Source: Vitellaria paradoxa (taxonomy: Eukaryota; Streptophyta; Magnoliopsida; Ericales; Sapotaceae). From it: a stretch of 64,000 nucleotides of DNA. Shown here in pieces: positions 23,519-35,611 of this stretch. The stretch lies in contig CM034236.1 in NCBI GenBank assembly GCA_019916065.1, forward strand, positions 20,291,508 to 20,355,507, written 5' to 3'. The notes below the pieces were generated by a model that had not been told where the DNA came from, searched no databases, and was given only the letters and a program-made list of their open reading frames with translations. Made by a program: the position numbers and the translations under genes. Position 1 is the first letter of the stretch, and each line of letters begins with the position of its first letter.

Positions 23519-24222
23519 TGATATGAACCTGACTTAACTCCACCTCCAAAGTTAGCTCGTAAGGGGAAGGTTGCCAAACTCATATATATAACTCCAAAGA
23601 CCACCTTTACTAATCGATGTGGAATCGTATTAGACTAGACCCCTTTAAACTGCACGTTCTCATGCAGGGAATCGAATCTATGCAGTGCACTAACCCGACG
23701 AGTTTTGGTTTTGATACCAAATGATATGAACCTAGCCTAACTCCATGTCAAAAACTAGCTCATAAGGGGAGGGTTGTCAAACCTATATATATAAAACCAA
23801 AAACCGCTCTCGCTAACTAATGTGAGATTGCATCAAACTTGACCCCTTTAGACTGCACGTCCTTGTGCATGGAACTGAACCTGTGGGGCACACAAATCAG
23901 ACAAGGTTTGGCTCTGATAGCAAATGATATGAACCTAGCCTGACTCCACCTCAAAAGTTAGCTCGTAAGAGGAAGGTTGCCAAATCATATATATATAACA
24001 CCAAAGATTGTTGTCGTTAACTGATGTGGGATTGCATCAAACCCGACTCCTTCAAACTACACATCCTCATGTAGGGAACTGAACTTGTAGGGCACACCGA
24101 GTAGACGAGCTTAGACTCTGATGCCGAATGATATGTGAACCTAGCATAACTTCACCTCAAAAGCTAGCTCGCAAGGGAAGGGTTGTCAAACCCATATATA
24201 TAAAACCAAAGACCACCCTCGC
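23519..24222 (-). mobile_element. Tandem 203-bp array, TRIM-like, with tRNA-Met primer site in the units
   Basis: Units begin ATATGAACCT at 23521, 23724, 23927 and (as ATATGTGAACC) 24131, a period of 203-204. The sequence just before units 2-4 reads, on the minus strand, CATTTGGTATCA-like: the start of the initiator-tRNA-Met primer binding site (TGGTATCAGAGC). Each unit also holds a TATATATA box. Direct terminal repeats of about 200 bp joined head to tail by primer sites are what tandem TRIM elements look like. The first unit has no primer site before it and the last is truncated at about 24222. No coding capacity. Confidence 0.55.
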
Positions 24223-24299
24223 TACAAATAGAACTCACAACAAACACTACTTGGAGAACAAGAACGCTCGGTCACTAGAGGCGGTCAGCTAAATCCTTG

Positions 24300-24420
24300 A
24301 GGCAATCGTCTAATGAATAAAAATAGAGTATCCGTAGGGTATGGTATATAGAGTATCCGAACCAATACCTGCCCCATCCCCGTACCCTATTACTCGATGC
24401 TAAACCCATTGGAAAATAAA
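24300..24420. other. Sequence resembling hAT subterminal repeats
   Basis: Words such as gagtatccg, gggtatgg, tatccgaaccaatacc and ccccatccccgtaccc resemble in kind those at 28800-28960. They may mark the left side of the hAT element whose transposase lies at 25709-27915, but I found no clear terminal repeat here. Confidence 0.3.
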
Positions 24421-24508
24421 AGAAATATATCTATGACTGTAAGCCTGTATGTCTCAGTGACTATTCAAACTCCTTCAACCTTATGACCATTTAGATTCAC
24501 AAAATCAT

Positions 24509-24724
24509 TTAGCCTTGTGAAATGCTAAAATATTCAATACAATTCAATGGCTCCTCTTCTCTCTTCAACACATTCAAAATTCCAATGTACAAACAAAAAC
24601 CCCTATTCAATCTTTGGTCCAATCCAGTGATCTGGTCCTCGAGGACCTCAACATCTCTCTCTCTCTCTAATTTCTTCTCCAATGTCTGTTTGTCAACATT
24701 GTAAGCCACACAGATTACCTTCAT
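24509..24724 (-). pseudogene. Possible fragment of a DUF241-like plant gene
   Basis: A 71-residue open frame has a charged stretch LEKKLERERDVEVLEDQITG followed by LDQRLNRGFCLYIGILNVL. The pattern 'LE.xIxxLExxLxxxFxxLIxxRVxLLNIL' is the C-terminal signature of DUF241 proteins, of unknown function. The match is weak, the upstream part of such a protein is absent, and the frame could be chance. Confidence 0.25.
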
Positions 24725-25520
24725 TTCATCTACTTTGACACAATGCAGCCCCTGTTGTATTTTCCTTTGGTTAGGTATGATTTCCTAATCCCTCTCTATC
24801 TCCTTTAGGTCCTAATTTGTATTTTTAGGGCTTTTTTTTAATGAAGCTGCAAGGTTCAAAACTAAAAGTTAATATAATCTTATTTGTGATTTACACTTAC
24901 ATATCATAGATTCCACTGGCCGATGGTTACTTGATTTTAATATTTTTTGAAGGTTTTATATTTTTGTATATCATTGCTTGAACACAAACACATACATAGA
25001 TGTGTATAAATCACACCGAGCACCATAAGGAGTTGGAATGTTCTTAATATGACAGTTTAGAAATGTCACATGTTTGGTGCTCCAGCACATTGTGGTTTTC
25101 CACTTGACTGGGTCTGAGCATAGCAATAAATCAGTTAATTCAAGTCTAAAGTGATTAGATCAACACATTTGTTGCAATGAAAGTTTGCAATTTTAAGATG
25201 GCTAATGTCCATATTTTGGTATGTTATTGAATCAGAAGCTGGTACAAAGGACACTAAAGTTCTCTGTCATATATTGGGCTTGAAATCCATCAAGGCCATA
25301 TTTTCACATTATCAACAATAGATGATAACAGTCTCGTAAAATTACTCTATATTTATTTTATGGAAGTGGGTGGAGGCTTTTCGACATATTGGTGACAGTT
25401 TACATCTAACAATTGTCTGGAAATAATTGAATTTATTGCGACTGTAGTAGTACTTTTTTTTAGTCGTTTTGATCTATTAGTTGGTCAAAAAATTACAAAG
25501 TTTGTTCGTTTTTAATTTAT
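24725..25520. other. No gene seen
   Basis: AT-rich sequence with no coding signal or repeat that I can identify. It may be the 5' non-coding part of the hAT element. Confidence 0.35.
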
Positions 25521-25522
25521 AA

Positions 25523-25670
25523 TTTTGTTTTCTCATTTTCTAGTTTATGATGGTTTTGTTTTCTCATTTTCTAGTTTATGATGGTCGCCCGGCAACCTCA
25601 AACAGTTGAAATTTCAAACAAATTATAAGAGAAAATAAACAGTTGAAATTTCAAACAAATTATAAAAGGA
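25523..25670 (+). repeat. Two short tandem duplications before the hAT gene
   Basis: TTTTGTTTTCTCATTTTCTA occurs twice with period 31 (25523 and 25554). AACAGTTGAAATTTCAAAC occurs twice with period 37 (25601 and 25638). Confidence 0.8.
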
Positions 25671-25708
25671 AATAGAACCTACTTTATCAATTCCTAGCAA
25701 TCAATCAG

Positions 25709-27915
25709 ATGCCTACTCTCAAACATTTAGGGGGTAATAGTGTTGATGATAGTTTAATTGATGAGAAGGAAACTACCATAGGAAAAAGAAAACATAGTGT
25801 TTTGTGGGAGCATTTTCAAACGGAAACAATTAATGGAGAAGAGAAAGCAGCTTGCATTAATTGTCACAAAAAGCTTGGGAGATCATCAAAAAATGGGACT
25901 ATACACTTGCTTGAAAACATAAAAAGCTGATAGAAAATAGGGATCGTAGGTTTGAAGCAACAAGTTTAACAACAATGACCCAAAAAAAAAAAAAAAAAAG
26001 TCAAATGATGGGACTACTCAAATTGGTGCTTATTCATTTGATCAAGGAGTTGCCAGAAGGGAATTAGCAAAAATGATTAAAATGCACAAATATTCTCTTT
26101 CAATATTGGATCATATTGGCCTTAGGAGGTATTCAAGTGCTCTTCAACCATTATTTAAGATGGTTTCTGGAAATATAATTAAAAATGACATTATAAAGAT
26201 TTATGAATCTGAGAAAGAAACTATCATGAAGTTGATAAAAGAAAATAAAGGAAGAATTGCAATTACAAGTGACATGTGGACTGTAAGCAATCAAAAAAGG
26301 GGGATATATGGCAATTATAGCTCACTTCATCAACAAATCTTGGTCATTGCAAAAATGCATACTAAGGTATTATTTTAATTTCTTTTTCTATCTTTTTTTT
26401 TTTTTTGAGTTGGCAAATAAAAAAGGGCCAAACTCATGATTTTTTTTCTTATGATTTTTAACTTCTATTTACGTAATTTATTTGTTTATTGATTTTAGGT
26501 TTGTTTATGTGCCATGCCTCCACACAAAAGTTCTTTGTGATTACATTATTGAGTGCCTATTGGACTGAATATATATACGAACATTCCCATTCTTTTGGAA
26601 AAATTAGACCCTACTTCTTTTATCTTGTCAGGCACTATGCTACACATGATATGTTGTGCACATATTTTAAACTTAATTGTGAAAGATGGGTAACCAATAA
26701 TAAAAGAAAGTGTCAAAAAAATTTGTGATAGTGTTACATATTGGATAATGACACCAAAAAGATAGGAAAAATTTGAAGAAACCACTCGTCGGTTGCAAAT
26801 TGGGAGTTCTAAGAAGTTGGAACTTGATTGTCCAAATAAATGGAACTTTACCTTTGAAATGCGTGAAGTTGCTTTGATTTATAAAGAAGTTTTTGGTCAA
26901 TTAAAATCTCGTGAGGCTTAATATAAGATAGTGTTAAGCAAGAGAGATTGGGAGTTTACAAAAAAATGTCTAAGAGGTTGAAATTGATTCATAATGTGAC
27001 AAAGTTATTTTTGGGTATGAAATACCCTATTGCCAATCGTTTTTTTTTTTTTTTTTTTTTTCCAAAGATTTGTCAAACTAGATTGGCATTGAGACAATGG
27101 TTAGGAGAAAACAATTTTATGATTAAAACCATGGCGTCCAAAATGATAGAAAAGTTTGAGAAGTATTGGACAGTTATTTATGGTATTATGGGAGTTGCTA
27201 AAGTGCTTGATCTGCAATACAAGATTATGTTGATTGAATTTTATTATCCAAAACTTTTAGATGATGGATTAGTGATGAAGTTGATAGAATTAAAAAATTT
27301 GTAATGATTTAGTTGTGGAGTATCAAGTAAGAATGGATTCAATTGCTAAACAAAATGAAGCTAGTGGAAATTCATCCTCAAATCCTAAAGGTGAAGACTC
27401 ACTTTTTAAACTTGATTTATTTGTTAATGAAAAAAAGTCAACAATTGCTAGAGTTAAATTAGAGTTGGATGACTACTTGTGGGATGAGCTTTTATCGCGA
27501 TCTTCGGATTTTGATATATTAAATTGGTGGAGGACAAATAGAATCAAATGTCCTACTTTGCGAACTATTGCTAGAGATATCTTCGCTATTCCTATATCCA
27601 CTGTTGCATCAGAGTCTGCATCTAGTGTGGGTGGAAGATTGATTAGCCCGCATCATAGTAGGCTTCGTTGGAAAACTATGGAAGCTTTAATGTGTGCCCA
27701 AAGTTGGTTGTGGGCTGCCGATATCAAAGGTAACAAAAAAAATAGCAATACATGTATCTTAATTAGTATTCTTATCTACTGAAAATGACAAATAATTGTG
27801 TGTTTTGTTTGCATTTTTAGGTGGTGAAAAAGAAGAATCAATTACTTTCAATACCTTATTTGATGATCTTGACATGGATTGTTCAAATGAAAGCTCAGTA
27901 GGAATGTTACTATAA
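25709..27915 (+). pseudogene. hAT-family transposase pseudogene (BED finger, RICESLEEPER-like)
   Basis: The order of motifs is that of plant hAT transposases. At 25780-25930 is a BED zinc finger (SVLWEHF, CINCHKKLG, NGTIHLLENI). At 26020-26378 come the conserved steps ARRELAKMI and GRIAITSDMWTV. At 26820-27300 the middle is scattered (LALRQWL; FEKYWTVIYGIMGVAKVLDLQYK, whose Asp fits the VLDPRYK motif). At 27400-27730 the C-terminal dimerisation domain is best kept (DILNWWRTNRIKCPTLRTIA; IPISTVASESASS). An intron-like gap (27741-27820, ending TTTTTAG) precedes a short last exon with its stop at 27913-27915. Frames change at least four times, and A and T homopolymer runs (25981-25999, 27040-27061) interrupt the coding sequence, so it is dead. 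Intact relatives either move hAT elements or have been domesticated as DNA-binding regulators; the decay here argues against domestication. Confidence 0.85.
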
Positions 27916-28671
27916 TATTTGATGATATCAAAGTTTTAAATTATAGAAATGTAATCTTCTTTTCTTTGTTTACATATAGCTTGATCAATGCTTTTCATAG
28001 GTGGTATTTTGTAGAAGGAAGAATGTTAAAGTTTATTGATGCATGGTTATGTTGGTTGCTGTCTTTTGTTGTTCAGTTTCTTGTGGGGTTCCTTTTATTT
28101 GCTATCTGTGCAATAATTAAAGCCTAAAGTTGGTGTCTTATGGTTCGTGTTTTGTTGGTTACTTGCTGGTTTGTGATTTGGAGCCCAGTGAATTGATGCT
28201 CACTACACTATAACTGCTTGAATTTGTCTTATTGTTTTTCTCCCATGCGGACTTGATTTGGATGCAACTTGAATTTGGTTGATGAAGAATTAATGCTTGT
28301 TGTCTTATTATGAGTAGTATTCAACTGCATGAAGTGGCTACGTTACTTCATTAATTGTTGGATTTCGTAGCTGTGATTGCAATTTTGGCTGTAGATGTCT
28401 CCCAACCATCAAAAAGTTGTGTAATTTTTTTAGTTTTGTCTACTGTGTCTGGATAACATCGTGGAATTGCCAGAACTGATAGCTTCGGTGTAGTTCTTGT
28501 TGTTTGGTTTCAAGGATTAATTTTTTACTTTTCTCTTATTGTTAACTTTTGATCTGTATAAAATCTCAAATATTGGTTTGCAAATGGGTGGCCTGTTTAT
28601 AATACGTAATTTCATTTAGTTATCAAAAAGAAAAAATAACTAATGCTCTCAAAATATATTGATGATATAAT
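27916..28671. other. 3' non-coding part of the hAT element
   Basis: T-rich sequence with repeated words such as ttgttggtt and ttgtggttt; no ORF. It lies between the transposase stop and the terminal sequence near 28975. Confidence 0.35.
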
Positions 28672-28975
28672 GTAGCAATGGCAACCCCATGACCCCCTAC
28701 GAATAGTCCAACACAAAATATCCACGGGAAAAAATATCACAAAAATATTAATTAATTTCTATAAGTTTTGAGTTTTTATATATAATAATAATTAAATTTC
28801 TATAGGTACCCGATTAATCGATGGGTATCCGATTATCCAGTGGGTTAGAGGATGGTAGCCGATTAAAAATATCCATTCGATACCCGTCTTGTGTGGGTAT
28901 TTATTTTACCCAACGGTTTCGGGGATGATAGAGGCAATACCCGACCTCGATCCGAATCATTGCCATCCTTGCTCC
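28672..28975 (-). mobile_element. hAT-type terminal and subterminal sequence
   Basis: At 28955-28971 the minus strand reads CAAGGATGGCAATGATT, close to the (C/T)AGGGATGGCAAT terminus of plant Ac-like hAT elements. Inside it are reiterated GGGTAT, GATACCC and CCGATTA words typical of subterminal regions. At 28673 a second AGCAATGGCAACCCC is oriented the opposite way, so the 300 bp could itself be a small non-autonomous hAT element. Otherwise it is the right end of the element carrying the transposase. Confidence 0.45.
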
Positions 28976-29998
28976 TACTTGAGAAGTTCTAAGTTTCAAG
29001 TTTCAACTATAAACTATTCGGTGCCATTTCAAGTGATCCAAAACTTAGATTCTCATGCAATTCATTTTTACAAGTCTTAAATAACTAGAACTCACTACAC
29101 GTCAAGTTTCATTAAGATTGGAGGTCGTATGCTTGATTTGAGCAATTGACACTACTTGGGAAGTCTAAGTTTGAAGTTTCAACTATAAATTTTCCAAGGC
29201 CATTCCGAGCGATCCGATGCTCGGATTCCCACACGGTTCATTTTTATAAGTCTTAAATGCCTAAAAATCACTACACGTCAAGTTCCGTTGAGATCAAAAG
29301 CCATATGCTCAGTTTGAGCTGATGACACCCACTTGGAAAGTTTTAAGTTTCAACTAAAAACTTCCTGGGGCCATTCCGAGCAATCCAACACTTAGATTCA
29401 TGTGCGGTTCATTCCTATAAGTCCTAAATGCCTAAAACTCGCTACACTTCATGTTCTGCTGAGATTGGAGGACATATGCTCGGTTTGAGCAGTTGACTCC
29501 TACTTGGTAAGTTCTAAGTTTTCAAGTTTCAACTACAAACAACCCGGGGCCATTCTAAGGAATCCAAATCTCAGATTCCTATACGATTCATTTTTGCAAG
29601 TCCTAAATGCCTAGAAATTGCTACACGACAAGTTCCCTTGAGATCGGAGGCCATATACTCAGTTTGAGCAGTTGACTCATACATGGGGCGTTCTAAGTTT
29701 TAAGTTTCAACTGTTAACAACCCAGGGCCATTTCGAGCGATCTGAAGCATGAATTCCCACGCAGTTTATTCTTACAAGTCTTAAATGCCTAAAACCCACT
29801 ACATGTCATGTTCCAATGAGATCAAATGCCATATACTCTATTTGAGCAATTGACTACTACTTAGGAAGATCTAAGTTTGAAGATTCAACTATAAATTCTT
29901 GGGGCCATTCTAAGTGATTCGACACTCTAATTCCTACGCGGTTCATTTTTGTAAATCCTCAATGCATAGAAGTTACTGCACGTCAAGTTTTGTTGAGA
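28976..29998 (+). repeat. Satellite, six monomers of about 177 bp
   Basis: Monomers start (t)acttgg-like at 28976, 29153, 29330, 29501, 29680 and 29858, so the spacing is 171-179. Shared blocks are AAGTTTCAACTATAAA, GGCCATTCCGAGCGATC, GGTTCATTTTTACAAGTC, AAATGCCTA, CACTACACGTCAAGTT and CAGTTTGAGCAGTTGAC. Monomers differ visibly from each other. The last one breaks off at 29998, where CACTA2 sequence begins without any transition. The monomer length is that of one nucleosome repeat, as in many plant satellites. Confidence 0.85.
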
Positions 29999-30700
29999 AT
30001 TCCAAAAAACCTCAATGAATCTTTGTTGGCACCTAATCGAGGATTACTCTCACCTGCTTCATCAGCCTCAATACTAGGTTCTGCGAAGGGCATCCAGCAA
30101 TGATCTCCTGTATTATTTCCATCATCTTATCCCCAGGGATAACATCTTAATATAATACTACTCTTTCTTCACATCGCTACAACGAAACATAGGCCTCCCC
30201 ATGCTTTATCCAATTCTTATAAGTCTTTAAGAACCCATGCCTTAGCAAATGTTCCCTAACCACTTCTCTTGTGAAATGATATCAATTAATACACTTTCTA
30301 CATGGGTAATTGATCAATTGTTGATCTAACATATGAGGATACATAATAAACTCTTCAATCCCTTGTACATATCGAGATGACGATCTACCCCACAAGCTAA
30401 TTCAGGTATTGTCCATCCCCTAAAGCACGACATCGTCAAACATACTAAACTGGTAGACGAAATGTGTTTTAATAATTTACCAGTGAAACTTACATGTATG
30501 TTTGTTTAAAAAAATTTTAAAGCTTCTCACTAAAGTGTGGTTAATCCTATCTTATTCGAGAATGCACAATCCAACTTTTACTCAACACCTCTTGGGAAGT
30601 TCTATTATCAGACGAAATTTTTGCAGTATCTCTGCGTAATTCTCTAAGTGCATGACACAAAAACGGTATTTCCCGCATTTATGTATATACCCAGAGAATT
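29999..30700 (-). pseudogene. CACTA2 transposase fragment (transposase-associated domain)
   Basis: Aligned by eye with the minus-strand transposase-associated domain of CACTA1: ATTATTTCCATCATCT, TCAATTGTTGATC, ACATATCGAGATGACGA and neighbours recur in order with many changes. Stops and frameshifts are spread through it and no open frame of 60 residues remains. The downstream tnp2 core is missing because the copy stops at the satellite. Confidence 0.65.
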
Positions 30701-33300
30701 TGATACTAATTTAATTTTGAATTAATTTTAACTCTTATTGAATTTTGACTCTAATCGAATTTTATCCTGGATTAAATTTAATCCTAATTTAATTTTGAAT
30801 TAAGTTTATTAAATTTTATCCATAATTACATTTAACCACTACTTTAATTTTGAATTAATTTAACCTTAATGAATTTTTAAATATAAATTATAAAAATATT
30901 TTTTATAGATTAATATTTCAATTGTAATTAATTTGAATAGTTAATTATTATTTGTAAAAGATTATTTTATTTTTATAAAATATTTTAATCAAATTAATCA
31001 TTTTAATAAGAAATTATTATTTTTTTAAAATAATTTTAGTTTTAGAAAATAAATAATTTTACTCATAAATTAATATTTTAATAGTATTAGTTTGATAAAA
31101 TAATTATTTTGATTAAATATTTTAATAACTATTTCAATTTAGTTTTATTAAGTAAATTATTATTTTACAAATTTCATAAGGATAATTTGACTAGGGTTTA
31201 ACATACATGTGTTTTCTTTATTAGAATTAATTTTTTATTCTTCATATTTCTTTTTCCTCTTTTATTTATTTCTTAATGAAATGAATGTTGAATTATGTGC
31301 AATGATTTATTTTTTTAAAATTGATTACTATTAAATGGTTAGGTTAATTTAATTAAGTTAAAATTATTTTTAATAAATAACAGTTACATATTAAATAATT
31401 TATTTTGTTGAAATATTTTATTAAATTAATTTTTTATAAGCGACAGTTTATTATTCAATTACATTTGTTTACTAATATACTTCATTCAAATTAATTATTA
31501 TTAAAAATATTTATAATACTAATTCAATAAAATCCTAATTAGCTATTTCTTTTATTCAAAATAATGGATAAACTAATGTATTCATCACTTAAACTAACTA
31601 ATTGGGTGGTAATTGCATTGGGCATTTTTATCCGATTGCTATATGACAATGATGACATTATTAATAATATTAATTATTTAATTCACTGTAAGCATAATTT
31701 GCTTAATTTAATTAACTAAAATTTCAACTTGACATTCCAAAATTGTATTGAAATGGGCAAAATTCACACAAAAAAACTAGTAATTTCAAAATAGAACCAA
31801 TGATTTAGGTTACAAACTAAATTTAAGAATAAACAAATTCTCAACATGTATAATCGCATGCACACACAAAGGCTCCGTTTGGTAATGTTTTTGTTTTCTA
31901 TTTTTCTGTTTATGTTTTCAAAATTTTGTAAATTGGTAATAGAAATATATTTGTTAAATCTGTTTACGTTTTTTTGTTTCCATCCTGTTTTTTTTTTCTA
32001 TTGTAAGCATTTCGTTAATTCTAATACTTTATCTATTTTTGTTATACCATATTAAAATAAATTATTTTACTCAAATATTTTATTAAACTAAAATTATTTT
32101 TAATAAATAATATAATTAAATTAATATGCAATATCTATTATTAATTTATTTTTGATAAATAATTAAATTAATTTAGTTAATTTAATTAATAAGAAATATA
32201 TTTTTAAATTATTTTTAATAAATAATAAAATAAAATATATTAATTTAATTTAATAAATAATTTAATTAGTATAAATATTTTTTATTAAATTATTTTTAGT
32301 AAATATTAAAATTAAATTAGTTAATTCTATTTAATTTAATAATTAATTTAAATAATATTAAATATATTTTCTTAAATTATTTTTAATAAATATCATAATT
32401 AAATTAATTAATTTAATATAATATAATTTATTTAATATGAATTATATTTTATTAAACTATTTAAATTATTATGAAATATATTTTATCCAATTATTTTTAA
32501 TAAATAATATAATTAAATTATAATTAATATATTTTATATTTACTAGATTAAATGTATAATATTTATATTTTATTCAATTATTTTTAATAAATAACATAAT
32601 TAAATTAAATTAATGTAAAATGCATTTATTAAATTCAATTAATTTTGAAAAAACTAGTAAAATTAAATATTTCATGAAAATAAAAAATTAATAATTATAA
32701 ACAAAATTGTATTTTCAAATGCATTTTCAATTTTTCATTTTAAAAAAAACAAAACGATAACAGAAAATAAAAATATATAAATGTAACCAGAAAAATAACA
32801 ATGTTAACAAACGGCCCCAAAAAGTTCAATCAACAATTATCAGAATTTTCAACAACATAAATTCAACAACAAAAAATCGGCACAATCTCTCAACATGATA
32901 AGACAATATTGAAATAAAAAAGGGCAATTTCATAGGCCACTCACAATAACAGAATAAAAAGTTCTCATCAAACATGAACTTAGAAATTCTCTCTCAATAA
33001 CAAAAACCTAATTAATCAACAGCAAAAGATCAATATAAATCAACAATAGTCCTATAATCTGTGAATGAAATAACCAACAATGTGAAAGCCAGAGAAATTT
33101 GGTAGGGGCAACAAACCAAAATACACTTGATTACCAATACAAGAGTGTGATTGTTTGACAATAAACACCAACACAATCATATATGAAATTTTTCCCCAAA
33201 AAAAAAAAAAAAGCAGTACAACAATGGTTAAAGGTGCAACCAAAAAAAAAATCAAAGTCCAACTTACCTGAATTTAGTTGATTAAGGGAAATAAGAGAGA
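30701..33300. other. Non-coding 5' body of CACTA2
   Basis: Very AT-rich; 30700-31560 and the MITE interior are dominated by TTAATTTAA-like words. 32820-33060 carries CAACAATT and TCAACAAC words like those of CACTA1 at 15040-15310. No gene. Confidence 0.55.
31871..32818. mobile_element. MITE-like element of 948 bp
   Basis: The left end GGCTCCGTTTGGTAATGTTT and the complement of the right end GGGGCCGTTTGTTAACATTG form imperfect inverted repeats of about 20 bases. The next inner 30 bases (gttttctatttttctgttt against its complement) also pair. The interior is AT-rich and has no gene. GGGGCCGTTTGGTAAC-type ends are common in plant MITEs. Both flanks are A-rich, so the target duplication is ambiguous. 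Confidence 0.6.
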
Positions 33301-33409
33301 TTTAAGGGAGGTCCACGACAGTAATTAGTAGCCAAAAGGGATAGCAGCAGCTTTGGCTGGCAACCTTGGTGCTCTGGCACGCATAGCTCCAATAAAAAAA
33401 GAGAAGTAA

Positions 33410-33580
33410 GGGAGTGAAGAGATGATGGGAGAGAAGAAAAGGAGTGCAAGAGAGGTGAGGGGGGAGAAAAGAGAGAGTGAAAGAGAGATGAGGGAAGAGA
33501 TTAGAGTGAAAGAGCAAAGAGGGGGAGGATTGATTTTGGGGGAATTAGGGCCAAAGCAAGAAAGGGGGGGAAAGTTAGGT
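33410..33580 (+). repeat. Purine-rich block in the CACTA2 5' leader
   Basis: GAGAGA and GGAGAA repeats just inside the CACTA2 terminus, in the same place as 15440-15780 of CACTA1. Open frames across it on both strands are composition artefacts. Confidence 0.7.
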
Positions 33581-33676
33581 GGGAAATTAATTGGGCTCAT
33601 TAATGACTACCTCAAGGCAGTTGATTATATAGTCTAAAACAGTTATGATTTGTAGTTTAGACAACTGCTTCATAGT

Positions 33677-35446
33677 TATAATGACCTAAAAATTTTAAAT
33701 CTTACTTTAATTATTTTTTTATATTTAATTTCGTAATAAAGAATTTAATCAACTTAAATTTTGTTGAGACATTAATTAAATATTTATTTTATTGTAGATG
33801 CACGGTAGGTATGAGAATTTTATTTGAATATTTAAATAATTTATTTTATTATAAAATATGATTTAATTTTAATTAAATAAAATATTAAATTTTTCTTAAC
33901 TAACGGTGTGTTTTGCTAAAATGTATGTGTATATGGACTAGAATTCAACTTCAAGTTGAATTTTAACTAGGTAGTTAATATTATAATTATGTAATATTTC
34001 GGGGTGACATTTACAATCCAACTTCAAATTGGATTCTATCATCTAACAGTAGCCTTTGATATATATATACATATATATATATTCATACAATTCACGTTCA
34101 GTGGACAAAAAGAGAAAAGAGAGAGAAAAGGATTTCAAATCCAATTTGGATTCACATAGGCAGCCGTATATATATATATATGTATACTTAAGGGGGGATG
34201 CGGAGTAAGGTTATTTGGCAGGAAGGAAAAAAAAAAAAAGGAAAAAGAGAGTTGGCGTTCGCTGAGCATTTGACCAGGAGAAATTTTTTTCGATGCTCGT
34301 GATTTGGCAGCTCCATAATAGTCACGTTAATCCAAAGGCTTTTTCTTTCAATCGGAAGCATTTTTCCTCGTTTTTCTTCTACAAATTTAATTGAGGTAGG
34401 GTTGGAGTGAAATTAAAATTATATTAATTATGTGTGGTTTAATTTTGTGAATTCTTTGTGATTATTTAGTTTACTGTTACATGATAAATTATATGATTGT
34501 GGATGTCTTATGGATTGGAAAAATATGTATAAATTGATTTTGATTTTGAGGAATTAAAATTTAGTTGATGTAAAAATTTTAAATTTTAAAATTTGTGTTT
34601 TATTATGGAACCTTGTAGAAGGAAAAGAAATATTTTTAAAGTATGTTTAGGATTTGAATAAATAAATAATTATTTATTCATTGATTTTACGATTTTGGTT
34701 TTGGGTTGTGAGAGGTATCGGGATAAATAGTTGGAACTGAAAGCTTTGCTGGTGAAAGACCAAGAACCCGTGCGGGATTAGATTATCATGTCCAGTAGGC
34801 TAGTAACCTACGAAGCATTGATGAGTTGATATTTTAGTATCATATGGCTAAGCATAGGTTTACCAGGTAGCGGTACCTAACCCAACAATTAATAATATAG
34901 TTTGTTAAAATAATTTATTTTATTTAATGTTGTGTTCAAAATATTTAAATTTAAATTTAAATATTTTTGATATGTGATGTATGTTGACATGACATGTTAG
35001 AGATTTATGCTAGGACACTTGTGCATGATTTATTTAATTTTTTTTCTCCGAGCACCAGTTGATTATTTTAATAAACATTACTATATTGTGCTTATGCCCT
35101 ACAGTTTTAGATGCAGATGCAAATATTGCACCAGACAATGGTTGTGATGGGACTGCTTAGGCAAAGTTGATATTTCAAATAGCTCGTTAAATTTATTTTA
35201 GGGAGAAGACTGCATAATTTTTTTTTAGTTTAATTTGTTTTCCTTTGATTAGATTTTGATTATTGTATGTGTCTCGGTTTGGGAGACAAGAGATGGATTT
35301 ATTTATTTAATTTTTCTAAATTTAGAGAGATTATTAGTTTATTATTATTAAATATATTTGGCTCTGATTACTTTGAATTGATGGTTTTGGTAATCTATGG
35401 TGGTTTGTTCACTCTCCCGGGTTTGTGAAAAATTCAGGGCACGGCA
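33677..35446 (+). mobile_element. Chromovirus 5' LTR
   Basis: It starts TATAATGACC, where the 3' LTR has TGTAATGACC, and ends ACGGCA, where the 3' LTR has GCGACA. 1770 bases. It holds AT microsatellites at 34058-34083 and 34168-34183. Confidence 0.9.
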
Positions 35447-35449
35447 GAT

Positions 35450-35459
35450 TGGTATCAGA
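35450..35459 (+). other. Primer binding site, initiator tRNA-Met type
   Basis: TGGTATCAGA three bases after the LTR end matches the complement of the plant initiator tRNA-Met 3' end, the usual primer of Tekay/Del chromoviruses. Confidence 0.9.
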
Positions 35460-35611
35460 CTCTAGGTTAGAATACCTAGGGATAGTGGGGACTAAGAGTT
35501 CTATGTGATAGGATGCTTATGTGTCTTATAGGATTTTGGGAAAGTTATTGGTAATCGGAATTGTGAATTGATAATAATCAGTTTCTTATTCTCTTTCTGA
35601 TTTCCATTCTC

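Noticed and set aside
28976..29998. CRISPR-like array
   Set aside because: The repeats are contiguous 177-bp monomers without spacers, in a plant genome.
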